Positions 1-8,728 are shown, numbered from the stretch's first letter. The stretch is DNA of 64,000 nt from Rhizobium bangladeshense (GCF_017357245.1 NZ_CP071613.1:62001-126000); one strand, 5' to 3'. Numbers and translations: made by a program. The notes: generated by a model from the letters alone, not told the origin.

Positions 1-355
1 TCGCAAACTGAGTGCCGACGGAACGGCCGCCGAGATCGGCGGTAATGTCGGCAAAAGTCTTGAACCAGTCGATATAATACCGGCGCACGTCACGGTCGGG
101 ATGGCCGAAATGATTGAGGCGGCCATACGGGCCGGTCATTCCCGAGGTGACTCGCACGCCGGTGCGCTGAAGCGACGCCTCCATCTGCCGGGTCAGGCGG
201 CGGATCACCGGTGCTGGCCAGCTCGGATTGACGAATTCATGCGTTAATTGCAGATCGCGGATGCGCAGCTTCCTTGCGACCGTCTCGATCAGGTCGTCGG
301 GCTCGGCAAAGCGGTTCACCAGGGGATTGGTGTTGAGCGAGAGCGTCAGCGGCAT
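1..355 (-). CDS. eryC: EryC-type tetrulose-phosphate isomerase/racemase, 3' part outside the window
   Basis: Only the first 118 codons are present; the gene runs off the left edge. The start ATG (353-355) lies 10 bp after the eryB stop and is preceded by a GAGGAT ribosome site overlapping that stop, so the two are translationally linked. The opening residues (MPLTLSLNTNPLVNRFAEP) and a TIM-barrel AP-endonuclease-2-like pattern fit the sugar-phosphate isomerase/epimerase family. In Brucella the EryC homologue converts L-3-tetrulose-4-phosphate, the EryB product, to the D form. The assignment rests on family resemblance plus the kinase-dehydrogenase-isomerase order, which matches eryA-eryB-eryC. 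Substrate is inferred, not shown. Confidence 0.7.
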   Translation of the reverse strand, partial: MPLTLSLNTNPLVNRFAEPDDLIETVARKLRIRDLQLTHEFVNPSWPAPVIRRLTRQMEASLQRTGVRVTSGMTGPYGRLNHFGHPDRDVRRYYIDWFKTFADITADLGGRSVGTQFA

Positions 356-365
356 CGGCAGATCC

Positions 366-1877
366 TCAGGCAGCGGCAAGGCGGGATGAGGCAAACCAAT
401 CGGCAAAGGCCGCCTGTTCCGCCTCGCTCAGGTGCAGGTAGTGCTTGGTCCGGCGATAGAGGATGTCCTCGGCGGTTTCGGCCCATTCGGCGGCAGCGAG
501 ATACCGCGCCTCAGCCTCATAGAGGTGCCCGCCGAAATGGCGGCCAAGCCCCTGCAGATCTGACGCGCCCGCCACCAACTGCCTGGTGCGCGTACCGTAG
601 AGGCGGCCATAATGATGAACGAGCTTCCGCGGCATCCACGGATAGCTGTCCCTTAGACCGTTGGCGAAGGTTTCGTAATCGGCATTGGGCATGTCACCGC
701 CCGGAAGCGGCGCCTTCTGTGTCCAATCGCCGCCCATTTCCGGAAAGATATGCCGAAGGCGCTGCAGACCGCGCTCGGCAAGTTCGCGGAAGGTGGTGAT
801 CTTTCCGCCGAAAACATTGAGGAGCGGCGCTCCACCCGTCTCGTCCAGGTCGAACACATAATCTCGTGTGACGGCCGACGGATTGCCCTTGCCGTCGTCG
901 AAGAGCGGGCGGACACCGGAAAAACTGTGCAGCACGTCGGAGCGGCGAAGCTTCTCCTTGAAGTAGCGGTTGACCGCCTTCAGGAGATAGTCGATCTCCG
1001 ACTCGTCGGCCGCGGCGTCCTCGGCCCGGCCTTCATAGGCGATATCCGTCGTACCGATCAACGCCTTGTCGCCCTCGTAGGGATTGATGAAGATCACGCG
1101 CTTGTCGTGGTTTTGAACCAGATAGGCGTTGGCACCCGACCAGAATTTCGGGACGATGATGTGGCTGCCCTTGACGAGCCGGACATTGCGGCTGGAATTG
1201 GAGCCGGCAACACGGTTGATGATGTCGCTAACCCAAGGGCCAGCGCAATTGACGAGACATTTGGCGCGGAAGGTCCGCACCTCGCCGCTCCTGGTACTCT
1301 TCGTTGTGATCGTCCAGTGACCATTTTCGCGGCGCGCCGAGACCGCCGGCGAGCGGGTAAGCACCAGCGCTCCCTGCTCGGCGGCGCCGACCGCGTTCAA
1401 CGTGACGAGACGGGCATCGTCCACCCAGCAATCGGAATATTCGAATCCACGGGTGAACTGATCGAGAATTGGCGTTCCCTCGGGATCGCGCAACAGATTG
1501 AGCGTGCGCGTACCGGGCAGCTTCTTACGACCGCCAAGATGGTCATAGAGGAAGAGACCAAGCCTGACGAGCCAGGCCGGGCGATCTTCGGGACTGTGCG
1601 GCAGGACGAAACGCATCGGCCAGATGATATGCGGGGCGGCATTGAGCAGCACCTCGCGTTCGATCAGCGCCTCGCGCACGAGACGAAACTCGTAATATTC
1701 CAGATAGCGAAGTCCGCCATGGACGAGTTTGCCCGAGCGCGATGACGTGCCCTGCGCCAGGTCGTCCTTCTCGCAGAGCGCCACCTTCAGGCCGCGGCCA
1801 GCCGCATCACGGGCGATTCCAGCACCGTTGATGCCGCCGCCGATGACGAAAAGGTCGAGGATTTCGGGCTGGGTCAT
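366..1877 (-). CDS. eryB: EryB-type polyol-phosphate dehydrogenase (GlpD-like flavoprotein)
   Basis: A 503-residue FAD-dependent dehydrogenase of the GlpD/DAO family. Residues 10-20 carry the FAD dinucleotide motif (VIGGGINGAG), followed by the typical TSSRSGKLVHGGLRYLE segment. I chose the ATG at 1877 because it follows a GGGAGGATGAC ribosome site and begins just before the FAD motif; the frame is open further upstream but that part overlaps eryA. It starts 34 bp after the eryA stop. In the erythritol pathway this enzyme oxidises the phosphorylated polyol to a tetrulose phosphate at the membrane. A plain glycerol-3-phosphate dehydrogenase is the alternative; the eryC neighbour favours EryB. 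Confidence 0.72.
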   Translation of the reverse strand: MTQPEILDLFVIGGGINGAGIARDAAGRGLKVALCEKDDLAQGTSSRSGKLVHGGLRYLEYYEFRLVREALIEREVLLNAAPHIIWPMRFVLPHSPEDRPAWLVRLGLFLYDHLGGRKKLPGTRTLNLLRDPEGTPILDQFTRGFEYSDCWVDDARLVTLNAVGAAEQGALVLTRSPAVSARRENGHWTITTKSTRSGEVRTFRAKCLVNCAGPWVSDIINRVAGSNSSRNVRLVKGSHIIVPKFWSGANAYLVQNHDKRVIFINPYEGDKALIGTTDIAYEGRAEDAAADESEIDYLLKAVNRYFKEKLRRSDVLHSFSGVRPLFDDGKGNPSAVTRDYVFDLDETGGAPLLNVFGGKITTFRELAERGLQRLRHIFPEMGGDWTQKAPLPGGDMPNADYETFANGLRDSYPWMPRKLVHHYGRLYGTRTRQLVAGASDLQGLGRHFGGHLYEAEARYLAAAEWAETAEDILYRRTKHYLHLSEAEQAAFADWFASSRLAAA

Positions 1878-1911
1878 GTCATCCTCCCTCGGATGCTGCT
1901 GCATCGACGAT

Positions 1912-3483
1912 CTAAGTGACTGGCGGCATTGCCGCGGCTGTGGCCAATGTCTGCCAGGCGGCGGGCATTGCCTTTCGGATATCGGCATAGGCGGAAAACA
2001 GGAGATCGAAGCGCGCCGCCTCGGCCGCGACCGGCTGCTCGGCTTCACCGAGGAGTGGCGTCACCCATTCGGCGATGCAGTCGTCCATGGTCGGATAGGC
2101 GCCGATCGCAACGGCTGCCATCATGGCAGCACCGGCTGCTCCCGTCTCTTCGCGGCGAGACAGACGAATCGGCGCGTTGACGGAGGCGCTGAGCGAGCGG
2201 CGCAGCGCACTGGAGCGAACGGCGCCGCCAGTGACGCGCAACTCTTGCGGCACGTCGCCCATTGCGGCGTAGCAGTCACGTGTGGCAAGCGCCAGGCCTT
2301 CGACGACAGCACGGACCAGGTCGGGAAATCCGTGGCGCACCGACAGACCGGAGAAGCCCGCACGCGCCTGCGCGTTGACGAAGGGGCCGCGCTCTCCGGC
2401 CTCCGAAATATAGGGATGGTAGAGCACGGCGCCGGGCTGGCTTTCGAAGAACCAGCGGTCGATCCTCGCGACAAGGTCCGCATGGCCGGCAGGCTTTCCC
2501 GCCTCGGCCATCAGGTAGCCAGCCATATCCAGCAGCCAGTCGATATTGATCGTCGAGCCCATATTGGTCTGCACCTGCGTCACGGTGCCGGGGATCGGCA
2601 GGGCGATGACATAGCCGGTGCCCTCTCGGTTGAGATGAACATCGGCGACAGGCTTGGCGCGTAGATGCACGCCGGTCGAGCCGATCGTCGAGCAGGCCGC
2701 ATTGCGACCACTGCTTCGCACACCTGCGCCGAGCGCGGTCATCACCATGTCCACATAACCGAGGCTGACGGGCGTGCCGGCAAGAAGCCCGCAGGCATTT
2801 GCCGCCTCCGAGCTTAGCGGATGGGTGGTCTCAGATCCGTCGAGGACGTCTGGGAGCAGTGCGCGGCGATGCGTCAGGCCAAGCGCATCGATGGCAACAG
2901 GCGAATAGCGGCGCGTGCGGAAATTGCCGAATGTGAAGCTTGCCTCCGACGGGTCGGTCGCCCTGACACCGGTGAAGTTGAGATAGAGCCAATCCTTGCA
3001 GTGCAGCGCCGTCTCCGCCAGGTCGAGAAGCTCCGGCATCACCCGGTCCATGTGGGCGAGCTGGGCGCCTTGCTGGCAAGTATTGAGACCGGTACCGGTT
3101 TCTTCGAAACGAGCCCGGTTCGCCTGTCCGCCGGCAAGTGAAACGACGGTCGGGGCAGCGCGTGCATCGAGCCACAGCCAGGCATCGGCGACCGGCCGGT
3201 TGCTGGAACCGACGAGCCACGTTCCGTCCCCCTGCCCCGTCACGGAAATGGCGGCGGTGCGTCCTGCAAGATCCTCGACTTTAGCTCCGAGGCCACGAAG
3301 GGCTGCGATGCAATCTTTCCAGGTCTGCCCAAGCGATTGCGTGGCCGAGCCATCAGCGCCGCTCACATATTTGTTGCGAACGGAGGCGGCCGCAATCTGA
3401 CGCCCGGTCAGATCGAAGGCGACCGCCTTGATGACCGATGTGCCGGCATCGATGCCAATGATGAGTTCTTGACCGGACTGCAT
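1912..3483 (-). CDS. eryA: FGGY-family polyol kinase, EryA-type
   Basis: A 523-residue FGGY carbohydrate kinase. The N-terminal ATPase-fold phosphate motif is visible at residues 9-16 (IGIDAGTS), and a C-terminal nucleotide-binding segment contains VTGGAVRSSALRRSL. Length matches erythritol kinases (about 520). It opens the leftward eryABC operon and would phosphorylate the imported polyol, probably erythritol. The ATG at 3483 has only a weak ribosome site, and its frame is closed by a stop just upstream. A 19-codon leader ORF with a strong ribosome site ends one base before this ATG, suggesting coupled translation. Specificity among erythritol, ribitol or related polyols cannot be read from sequence. 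Confidence 0.72.
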   Translation of the reverse strand: MQSGQELIIGIDAGTSVIKAVAFDLTGRQIAAASVRNKYVSGADGSATQSLGQTWKDCIAALRGLGAKVEDLAGRTAAISVTGQGDGTWLVGSSNRPVADAWLWLDARAAPTVVSLAGGQANRARFEETGTGLNTCQQGAQLAHMDRVMPELLDLAETALHCKDWLYLNFTGVRATDPSEASFTFGNFRTRRYSPVAIDALGLTHRRALLPDVLDGSETTHPLSSEAANACGLLAGTPVSLGYVDMVMTALGAGVRSSGRNAACSTIGSTGVHLRAKPVADVHLNREGTGYVIALPIPGTVTQVQTNMGSTINIDWLLDMAGYLMAEAGKPAGHADLVARIDRWFFESQPGAVLYHPYISEAGERGPFVNAQARAGFSGLSVRHGFPDLVRAVVEGLALATRDCYAAMGDVPQELRVTGGAVRSSALRRSLSASVNAPIRLSRREETGAAGAAMMAAVAIGAYPTMDDCIAEWVTPLLGEAEQPVAAEAARFDLLFSAYADIRKAMPAAWQTLATAAAMPPVT

Positions 3484-3484
3484 C

Positions 3485-3544
3485 TCAGATTACCCACCGG
3501 CATGTTCGAGCGTCGCGAGGGGCGAGGTCGCACGTCGATGTCAT
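3485..3544 (-). CDS. candidate 19-residue leader peptide coupled to eryA
   Basis: On the minus strand an ATG (3542-3544) follows GGAGGATAGGAAC, a much better ribosome site than that of eryA. The 19-codon frame ends in TGA at 3485-3487, one base before the eryA ATG. Such spacing allows terminating ribosomes to re-initiate on eryA. The peptide has no recognisable motif. It could be a regulatory leader or a chance frame; no homologue is known to me. Confidence 0.4.
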   Translation of the reverse strand: MTSTCDLAPRDARTCRWVI

Positions 3545-3672
3545 GTTCCTATCCTCCAGCTCGCCACGGGCGACGACGGGCGCATATGATCAACCCCAGA
3601 GCGGCAAGAAACGTCGGCACTCCAGCCTGGCGATGTGCCGACCGACTCCTCACTCCTTCGCAAACATCCCAT

Positions 3673-3682
3673 TGATAGATAA
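3673..3682 (+). promoter_or_regulatory. operator candidate, left copy of the inverted 10-mer
   Basis: TGATAGATAA on the plus strand; an exact reverse complement lies at 4026-4035. The two copies sit at equivalent places in two divergent promoters: this one overlaps the predicted eryABC -10 element. The arrangement suggests one regulator, possibly the DeoR protein at 8729-9571, silencing both operons. Binding is inferred. Confidence 0.4.
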
Positions 3683-3704
3683 CACAAAGATATCGTTTTG
3701 CCAG
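3676..3704 (-). promoter_or_regulatory. candidate promoter of the eryABC operon
   Basis: Reading leftward, CTGGCA (3704-3699) and TATCTA (3681-3676) are separated by 17 bases in an AT-rich stretch. Match to the housekeeping consensus is modest (4/6 and 3/6). The -10 element overlaps the 10-mer TGATAGATAA, which would let a bound regulator block it. This leaves a leader of about 190 bases before eryA. Confidence 0.35.
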
Positions 3705-3978
3705 TAAGATTTTTCTGACGTTGAATTTTTTTTCATTTAAAATGGCTGTCGTGAACAGGCTGCCCAACGCCCATCCTACCCGCGCCGATGAACCGCACAA
3801 CCAGCGTCGACCGACAGGTATGACTGAATTTCATCTTTATTTTCAATGCATTTCATCAGCGGCTCGGTGAAAAATTCACCCGCTGCGTGACGCTCTCTCC
3901 TGCGATTGAACCTCCCGTGAGCTCCTCCGTCCAGACCCGCCACGTGACGCATGGGCCGCCCCAAGTGCGAAATCCCAG

Positions 3979-4007
3979 TTGACATATACCGAAATTGATA
4001 ACATGAT
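3979..4007 (+). promoter_or_regulatory. candidate promoter of the DUF2291-eryEFG operon
   Basis: A perfect TTGACA (3979-3984) and CATGAT (4002-4007) lie 17 bases apart, the best promoter-like pair in the divergent region. Transcription would begin near 4014, leaving a leader of about 260 bases that contains a small ORF. The stretch 3710-3978 between the two promoters holds AT-rich sequence and no convincing gene. Confidence 0.45.
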
Positions 4008-4025
4008 TTTTGGCGTAAATACCAT

Positions 4026-4035
4026 TTATCTATCA
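4026..4035 (-). promoter_or_regulatory. operator candidate, right copy of the inverted 10-mer
   Basis: TTATCTATCA, the exact reverse complement of 3673-3682. It lies just after the predicted start of the eryEFG transcript, a usual position for a repressor site. A related TTGATAAC occurs at 3995-4002, inside the promoter spacer. Confidence 0.4.
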
Positions 4036-4113
4036 CGCGGCTGGTTGATCCGGCTGCAATCACGGTCCGGCGATTGGAGGAGACTGACGCCGTTCCGGTA
4101 AGAGGAGGTTCGG

Positions 4114-4245
4114 ATGTGCTTGTTTGTCGTCGTCGCGCTTCGATGCCCGGCCGATTTCGGCATTTCCCTGCGAGGCTTGAGACGACGGGTCGTCCTCGAT
4201 GCCGCCACCGGAGCCTCTTCCGCAGCTTTCCCTCCTTCGAGATAA
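4114..4245 (+). CDS. candidate 43-residue leader ORF upstream of the transporter operon
   Basis: ATG at 4114 follows AGAGGAGG (4101-4108) by five bases, a near-ideal ribosome site. The 43-codon frame closes with TAA at 4243-4245, 27 bases before the DUF2291 start. The product is arginine- and alanine-rich with no recognised domain. The strong ribosome site is the main evidence; it might be a regulatory leader, a small protein or a decayed gene start. Confidence 0.35.
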   Translation: MCLFVVVALRCPADFGISLRGLRRRVVLDAATGASSAAFPPSR

Positions 4246-4272
4246 ACCGATGAGCCGCAGAGGTCGTCAGTC

Positions 4273-4929
4273 ATGAGTGCACAAACCGCCCCAACAGCAT
4301 CGGCATCCGGGAAAGGCAGCCTGAAAACCATTCTCGGTGCCGCAGCGGCATTCGTCGTCGTCGGCGCAATCGCCCTCGACACCAAAGTCGTCAGGATCGG
4401 CTCGGAAAGCGATATAAGGCAGCAGGCCTTCTCGCCGGAGACCTTCGGCGCTGAGCAGTTTCCGAAGATCAAGGCGGATATCGAAAAGCGCGCGACTGCC
4501 GCAATCGATCTGGCAGCAGCGATCGCGGCTGACAAGAAGGCGGCCGGAGAGAAGTACGGCGTCGCGACAAGCACCGGCCCGGTCATAGCAGTCACTCTGA
4601 CCGGCACGTTCGGCGCGCGCAAATCCAATACCAGCGAAATGAAGATCGACGGCATGCCCCCCGAGACGGTGGTCCGTGTCCAGACCGGCCCTGCGGTCAA
4701 CGGCACGGACCTCCGCGATGCTACTGGTACGATCGAATTTGGTCAGTTCACTAACCAGATTCAGTATCAGGATGCCGGCTCGGCCATTAATAACGAGATG
4801 AAGAAGGCCGTATTCGCGGGTCTTGATCCGGACCAGCTTGAAGGCAAGACGGCAACTGTCGTCGGCGTCTTCAGACTCATCAACCCGAAAAACTGGCTCG
4901 TAACGCCAGTCAAGGTCGACGTCAAATGA
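4273..4929 (+). CDS. DUF2291 family membrane-anchored periplasmic protein
   Basis: A 218-residue protein resembling DUF2291, a family often found beside ribose-type ABC transporters and of unknown function. A single hydrophobic stretch at about residues 17-35 looks like a signal anchor. No lipobox cysteine is present, so unlike some relatives annotated as lipoproteins this one is probably membrane-anchored, with its soluble part in the periplasm. Its stop overlaps the ABC ATPase start (ATGA at 4926-4929). Position as first gene of the transporter operon suggests a role in uptake or in handling the binding protein; that is inference. Confidence 0.7.
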   Translation: MSAQTAPTASASGKGSLKTILGAAAAFVVVGAIALDTKVVRIGSESDIRQQAFSPETFGAEQFPKIKADIEKRATAAIDLAAAIAADKKAAGEKYGVATSTGPVIAVTLTGTFGARKSNTSEMKIDGMPPETVVRVQTGPAVNGTDLRDATGTIEFGQFTNQIQYQDAGSAINNEMKKAVFAGLDPDQLEGKTATVVGVFRLINPKNWLVTPVKVDVK

Positions 4930-6470
4930 GCGAGCCGAGCTCCACATCCGGGGTCCCCGGCGAGGTCGTCCTGGCCGCCCGCAATGTCGCCAAATCCTAT
5001 GGCAGCGTGCATGCTCTAAAGGGTGTGAATTTTGATATTCACCGCGGCCAGATCACCACCCTGTTCGGTGAGAATGGGGCGGGCAAATCGACGCTGATGA
5101 AGATCCTTTCCGGGGTCGTTCAGCCGACGTCCGGCGAGATCATTCTCGACGGCAACCCGATCAGCTTCAACTCTTCGGCCCATGCCCGCGAATGCGGCAT
5201 CTCGATCATTCACCAGGAACTCAGTCTCGCGCCCAATCTCAGCGTGCGCGACAACATCTTCATGGGCCGCGAGATCATCAAGGGCGGAGTGGTCGACTTC
5301 GCGGAAGAAGAGCGCCAGACGCGCATTTTGATGGAAGAACTCGAAGAGGAGATCGATCCTCTGACCAAGGTGGAGGACCTGCGCCTCGGCCAGCAGCAGA
5401 TCGTCGAAATTGCAAGAGCACTTTCCGTCAATTCGCGGATCCTGATCATGGATGAGCCGACCTCGGCACTCAGCGCCGCAGAAGTAGAGGTGCTGTTCAA
5501 GGTCATCCAAGATCTGACCGATCGTGGCGTATCGATCGTCTACATCTCACATCACCTTGAAGAAGCGCTGCAGATCACTGACCACGCTGTCGTCTTGCGC
5601 GATGGCATCATGACGGCCTACGCGCAACGCAAGGACATCGATCTCGAATGGATAGTGCGCAACATGGTAGGCGACAATTTCGACCTCGGCAGTCCGCCCG
5701 AAGGTTACGAAATCGGCAAGCCCGTGCTATCGATCGACCATCTGACTGTTCCTGGCCCCTCCGGGTCGGCCTTCAATTCGGTCGACCGTCTGTCGCTCGA
5801 GGTGCGCGCAGGTGAGGTCGTCTGCATCTACGGCCTGATGGGGGCCGGGCGCACCGAACTCCTGGAATGCGTGGCTGGACGATTGCGCCCAAGCAGCGGA
5901 ACGATTCGGCTTGAGGGCCAGGATATCGCACATTTGAGCATCGCCGGACGCATTGCAGGCGGCCTCGTGCTGGTGCCTGAGGACCGCCAACGCGACGGAC
6001 TCGTGCAGACAATGACGGTCGGCTCCAACCTGTCACTCGCCAGCATCGGCGCCTTTACAAAGGGGCTGTTCACATCAGGCCGTCGTGAACGCGAACTTGT
6101 CGATGCCTCCATTCGCAAAGTCAGAGTCAAGACCGATGGAGGAGAAGCCGCCATTGGCTCGCTGTCTGGCGGCAATCAGCAGAAAGTAGTCATCGGCAAG
6201 ATGCTGGCGACTGACCCGAAAGTCATCCTTCTCGACGAGCCGAGCCGCGGCATCGACGTCGGCGCCAAGGCGGAAGTCTTCAAGCTGCTGGCCGAACGGG
6301 CCCGACAGGGCCTTGCAGTCGTCTACTCGACTTCAGAGGTAAACGAATGCCTGAGCATCGCGCATCGCATCATCGTCATGCATCGCGGCCGGATCTCGGC
6401 TGAATTCGGCGCTGACGTCACCAAGGAAAAGATCATGGCCGCCTCGGGCGAAGCCGTGGTCGCGCACTAG
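4926..6470 (+). CDS. eryE: sugar/polyol ABC transporter ATP-binding protein (RbsA/EryE type)
   Basis: A 514-residue protein with two ABC domains in tandem, as in RbsA and MglA. The first has Walker A GENGAGKST at residues 48-56 and Walker B ILIMDEPTSAL. The second has the degenerate Walker A typical of this family (GLMGAGRTE) and a good signature LSGGNQQKV. It energises import on the cytoplasmic face. It overlaps the DUF2291 gene by four bases and is 23 bp from the permease. Divergent eryABC points to erythritol or a related polyol as substrate, as for EryEFG in Rhizobium leguminosarum; the substrate itself is inferred. Confidence 0.85.
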   Translation: MSEPSSTSGVPGEVVLAARNVAKSYGSVHALKGVNFDIHRGQITTLFGENGAGKSTLMKILSGVVQPTSGEIILDGNPISFNSSAHARECGISIIHQELSLAPNLSVRDNIFMGREIIKGGVVDFAEEERQTRILMEELEEEIDPLTKVEDLRLGQQQIVEIARALSVNSRILIMDEPTSALSAAEVEVLFKVIQDLTDRGVSIVYISHHLEEALQITDHAVVLRDGIMTAYAQRKDIDLEWIVRNMVGDNFDLGSPPEGYEIGKPVLSIDHLTVPGPSGSAFNSVDRLSLEVRAGEVVCIYGLMGAGRTELLECVAGRLRPSSGTIRLEGQDIAHLSIAGRIAGGLVLVPEDRQRDGLVQTMTVGSNLSLASIGAFTKGLFTSGRRERELVDASIRKVRVKTDGGEAAIGSLSGGNQQKVVIGKMLATDPKVILLDEPSRGIDVGAKAEVFKLLAERARQGLAVVYSTSEVNECLSIAHRIIVMHRGRISAEFGADVTKEKIMAASGEAVVAH

Positions 6471-6493
6471 CCAGGACATATGGAGCACTGATC

Positions 6494-7546
6494 ATGTCAG
6501 TCACGAACATCACCGAAAAGAAGTCAGTGTCACATGGGCAGAAGCGCAACACGAACCTCGTGCGGTTGATCCTGGAGGGCCGCGCCTTCTTTGCGCTGAT
6601 CGTCATCATCGCGGTCTTCTCGTTCCTGTCTCCTTATTATTTCAGCCTGAGCAACTTCCTGACTATGGCCTCGCATGTTGCCATCTTCGGCATCCTGGCG
6701 ATCGGGATGTTGTTGGTGATCCTGAACGGCGGCATCGATCTTTCGGTGGGGTCGACGCTCGGGCTTGCAGGATGCATTGCCGGCTTCCTCATGCAGGGCG
6801 TGACGCTGAGTTCGTTTGGCGTTATCCTCTATCCGCCTGTCTGGGCCGTGGTGGTCATTACCTGCATTCTCGGCGCCGTCGTGGGCGCGGTCAATGGCGT
6901 GCTGGTCGCCTACCTGAAGGTCCCGGCCTTCGTCGCGTCGCTTGGTGTGCTCTATGTCGCCCGCGGTATCGCGCTCCTGATGACCAACGGCCTGACCTAC
7001 AACAATCTCGGTGGTCGCCCCGAACTCGGCAATACCGGCTTCGACTGGCTTGGCTTTAACCGTCTTGCCGGCATTCCGATTGGCGTGATCGTGCTTGCGG
7101 TGCTTGCGATCATCTGCGGCATCGTTCTCAGCCGCACCGCGTTTGGCCGCTGGCTGTATGCCTCCGGCGGCAATGAACGGGCGGCCGATCTATCGGGCGT
7201 ACCGGTCAAGCGAGTGAAGATCATCGTCTACGTGCTTTCGGGCGTATGCGCTGCAATTGCCGGCCTGGTCCTGTCGTCGCAGCTGACCTCGGCCGGTCCG
7301 ACGGCAGGCACGACCTACGAACTGACTGCAATCGCAGCCGTCGTCATCGGGGGCGCCGCCTTGACCGGCGGGCGCGGAACTGTGCGCGGTACGATGCTCG
7401 GCGCCTTCGTAATTGGCTTCCTCTCCGACGGTCTCGTCATCATCGGTGTGTCGGCCTATTGGCAGACCGTCTTTACCGGCGCCGTTATTGTCCTCGCAGT
7501 CCTGATGAACAGCATCCAATACGGGCGTCGGACGAAATCGTCCTGA
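6494..7546 (+). CDS. eryF: sugar/polyol ABC transporter permease (RbsC/EryF type)
   Basis: A 350-residue, strongly hydrophobic protein of the branched-chain/ribose permease family with roughly eight to ten membrane segments. It contains the family hallmarks NGGIDLSVGS near residue 75 and the cytoplasmic EAA-like region AFGRWLYASGGNERAADLSGV. One such permease usually forms a homodimer with the double ATPase encoded just upstream. The gene is 23 bp after the ATPase and 105 bp before the binding protein. Confidence 0.85.
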   Translation: MSVTNITEKKSVSHGQKRNTNLVRLILEGRAFFALIVIIAVFSFLSPYYFSLSNFLTMASHVAIFGILAIGMLLVILNGGIDLSVGSTLGLAGCIAGFLMQGVTLSSFGVILYPPVWAVVVITCILGAVVGAVNGVLVAYLKVPAFVASLGVLYVARGIALLMTNGLTYNNLGGRPELGNTGFDWLGFNRLAGIPIGVIVLAVLAIICGIVLSRTAFGRWLYASGGNERAADLSGVPVKRVKIIVYVLSGVCAAIAGLVLSSQLTSAGPTAGTTYELTAIAAVVIGGAALTGGRGTVRGTMLGAFVIGFLSDGLVIIGVSAYWQTVFTGAVIVLAVLMNSIQYGRRTKSS

Positions 7547-7651
7547 TGCCGCAGCAGCACTTCTCCGCGACGGCAACGGAAGAACCCGTTGCAGTCGTGG
7601 AAAGCACCGCCGGCTTTCGGCAGTACCTGAACTCACAATGGGAGAGAGACT

Positions 7652-8599
7652 ATGTTTAAAAAAGGCATGCGCATCCTTCTGGCGGCCGCCGCCGTCGCGC
7701 CAATTCTCGTAACTTCAGCCTGGGCAGCGGGGCAGATGACGATCATCGTCAACGACCCATCCAACCCCTACTGGCTGACCGAAGGCAATGTTGCAAAGGC
7801 AACCGCCGAAAAACTCGGCTACACCGCTTCGGTCAGCGCGCACAAGGGCGACACGAATACCGAAAGCAATCTGATCGACACCGCCATCACCAACAAGTCC
7901 GTCGCCATCATTCTCGATCCGGCCAACGCCGACGGTTCCATCGGCGCGGTCAAGAAGGCCGTTGCCGCCGGCATCCCTGTCATTCTCGTCAACGCAGAGA
8001 TCAACCAGGAAGGCCTTGCCAAAGCCCAGCTCGTCTCGAACAACGCGCAGGGTGCGGCAATCGGCGCGCAACAGTGGGTCGAAGCGGTCGGCGACAAGGG
8101 CAAGTATGCCGAACTCTTCGGCGCACCCTCGGACAATAATGCCGCCACGCGCTCCAATGGCTACGAGACAGTTTTGACCCAGTATCCCGATCTCCAGAAG
8201 GTCGCAAAGGAAGTCGCCAACTGGGACCGCACCCAGGGTCACAACAAGATGCAGTCCATGCTCCAGGCCAATCCCGACATTACCGGAGTGATCTCCGGCA
8301 ATGACGAAATGGCGCTCGGCGCCATCGCGGCACTCAAGGAAGCTGGCAAGCTTGCCAACGTCAAGGTCGGCGGCTTCGACGGCTCTCCGGACGCGGTTGC
8401 CGCAATCAAGGCAGGCGAACTGCAATATACTGTCCTGCAACCTGTTGCAGTCTTCTCGGCGGAAGCCGTCAAGCAGGCCGACAGCGTCATCAAGACCGGC
8501 AGCACGGGTGCCAAAAGTGAGAAGCAGCTCTTCGATTGCTTGCTGATCACCAAGGACAATGTAGACAAGTACACCGGCCCCTTCGTGCTGGAACAGTAA
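7652..8599 (+). CDS. eryG: periplasmic sugar/polyol-binding protein (RbsB/EryG type)
   Basis: A 315-residue periplasmic binding protein of the ribose-binding (Peripla_BP_4) type. It begins with a clear signal peptide (charged MFKKGMR, hydrophobic core, cleavage around SAWA-AG at residue 26). The two-lobed fold is indicated by IVNDPSNPYW near the mature N-terminus and SGNDEMALGAIAAL near residue 215. The ATG follows AATGGGAGAGAGACT. It captures the substrate and delivers it to the permease upstream. A hairpin follows the stop, common after highly expressed binding-protein genes. Confidence 0.88.
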   Translation: MFKKGMRILLAAAAVAPILVTSAWAAGQMTIIVNDPSNPYWLTEGNVAKATAEKLGYTASVSAHKGDTNTESNLIDTAITNKSVAIILDPANADGSIGAVKKAVAAGIPVILVNAEINQEGLAKAQLVSNNAQGAAIGAQQWVEAVGDKGKYAELFGAPSDNNAATRSNGYETVLTQYPDLQKVAKEVANWDRTQGHNKMQSMLQANPDITGVISGNDEMALGAIAALKEAGKLANVKVGGFDGSPDAVAAIKAGELQYTVLQPVAVFSAEAVKQADSVIKTGSTGAKSEKQLFDCLLITKDNVDKYTGPFVLEQ

Positions 8600-8607
8600 T
8601 TGATAAC

Positions 8608-8632
8608 GGAGGGCGCCCGCAGGACGCCCTCC
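8608..8632 (+). terminator. stem-loop after the binding-protein gene
   Basis: GGAGGGCG (8608-8615) pairs perfectly with CGCCCTCC (8625-8632) across a nine-base loop. No T-run follows, so it is better read as an mRNA-stabilising or attenuating hairpin than as a strong terminator between eryG and the DeoR gene. Confidence 0.55.
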
Positions 8633-8728
8633 CGCACTTCGGACCGACAAGATCGCTTTCGCCTTCTTTGCCTTGGCATGGCAATCACTATACGAAGCTG
8701 GGGCAGAATTCAGCGACAAGGGTGACCC

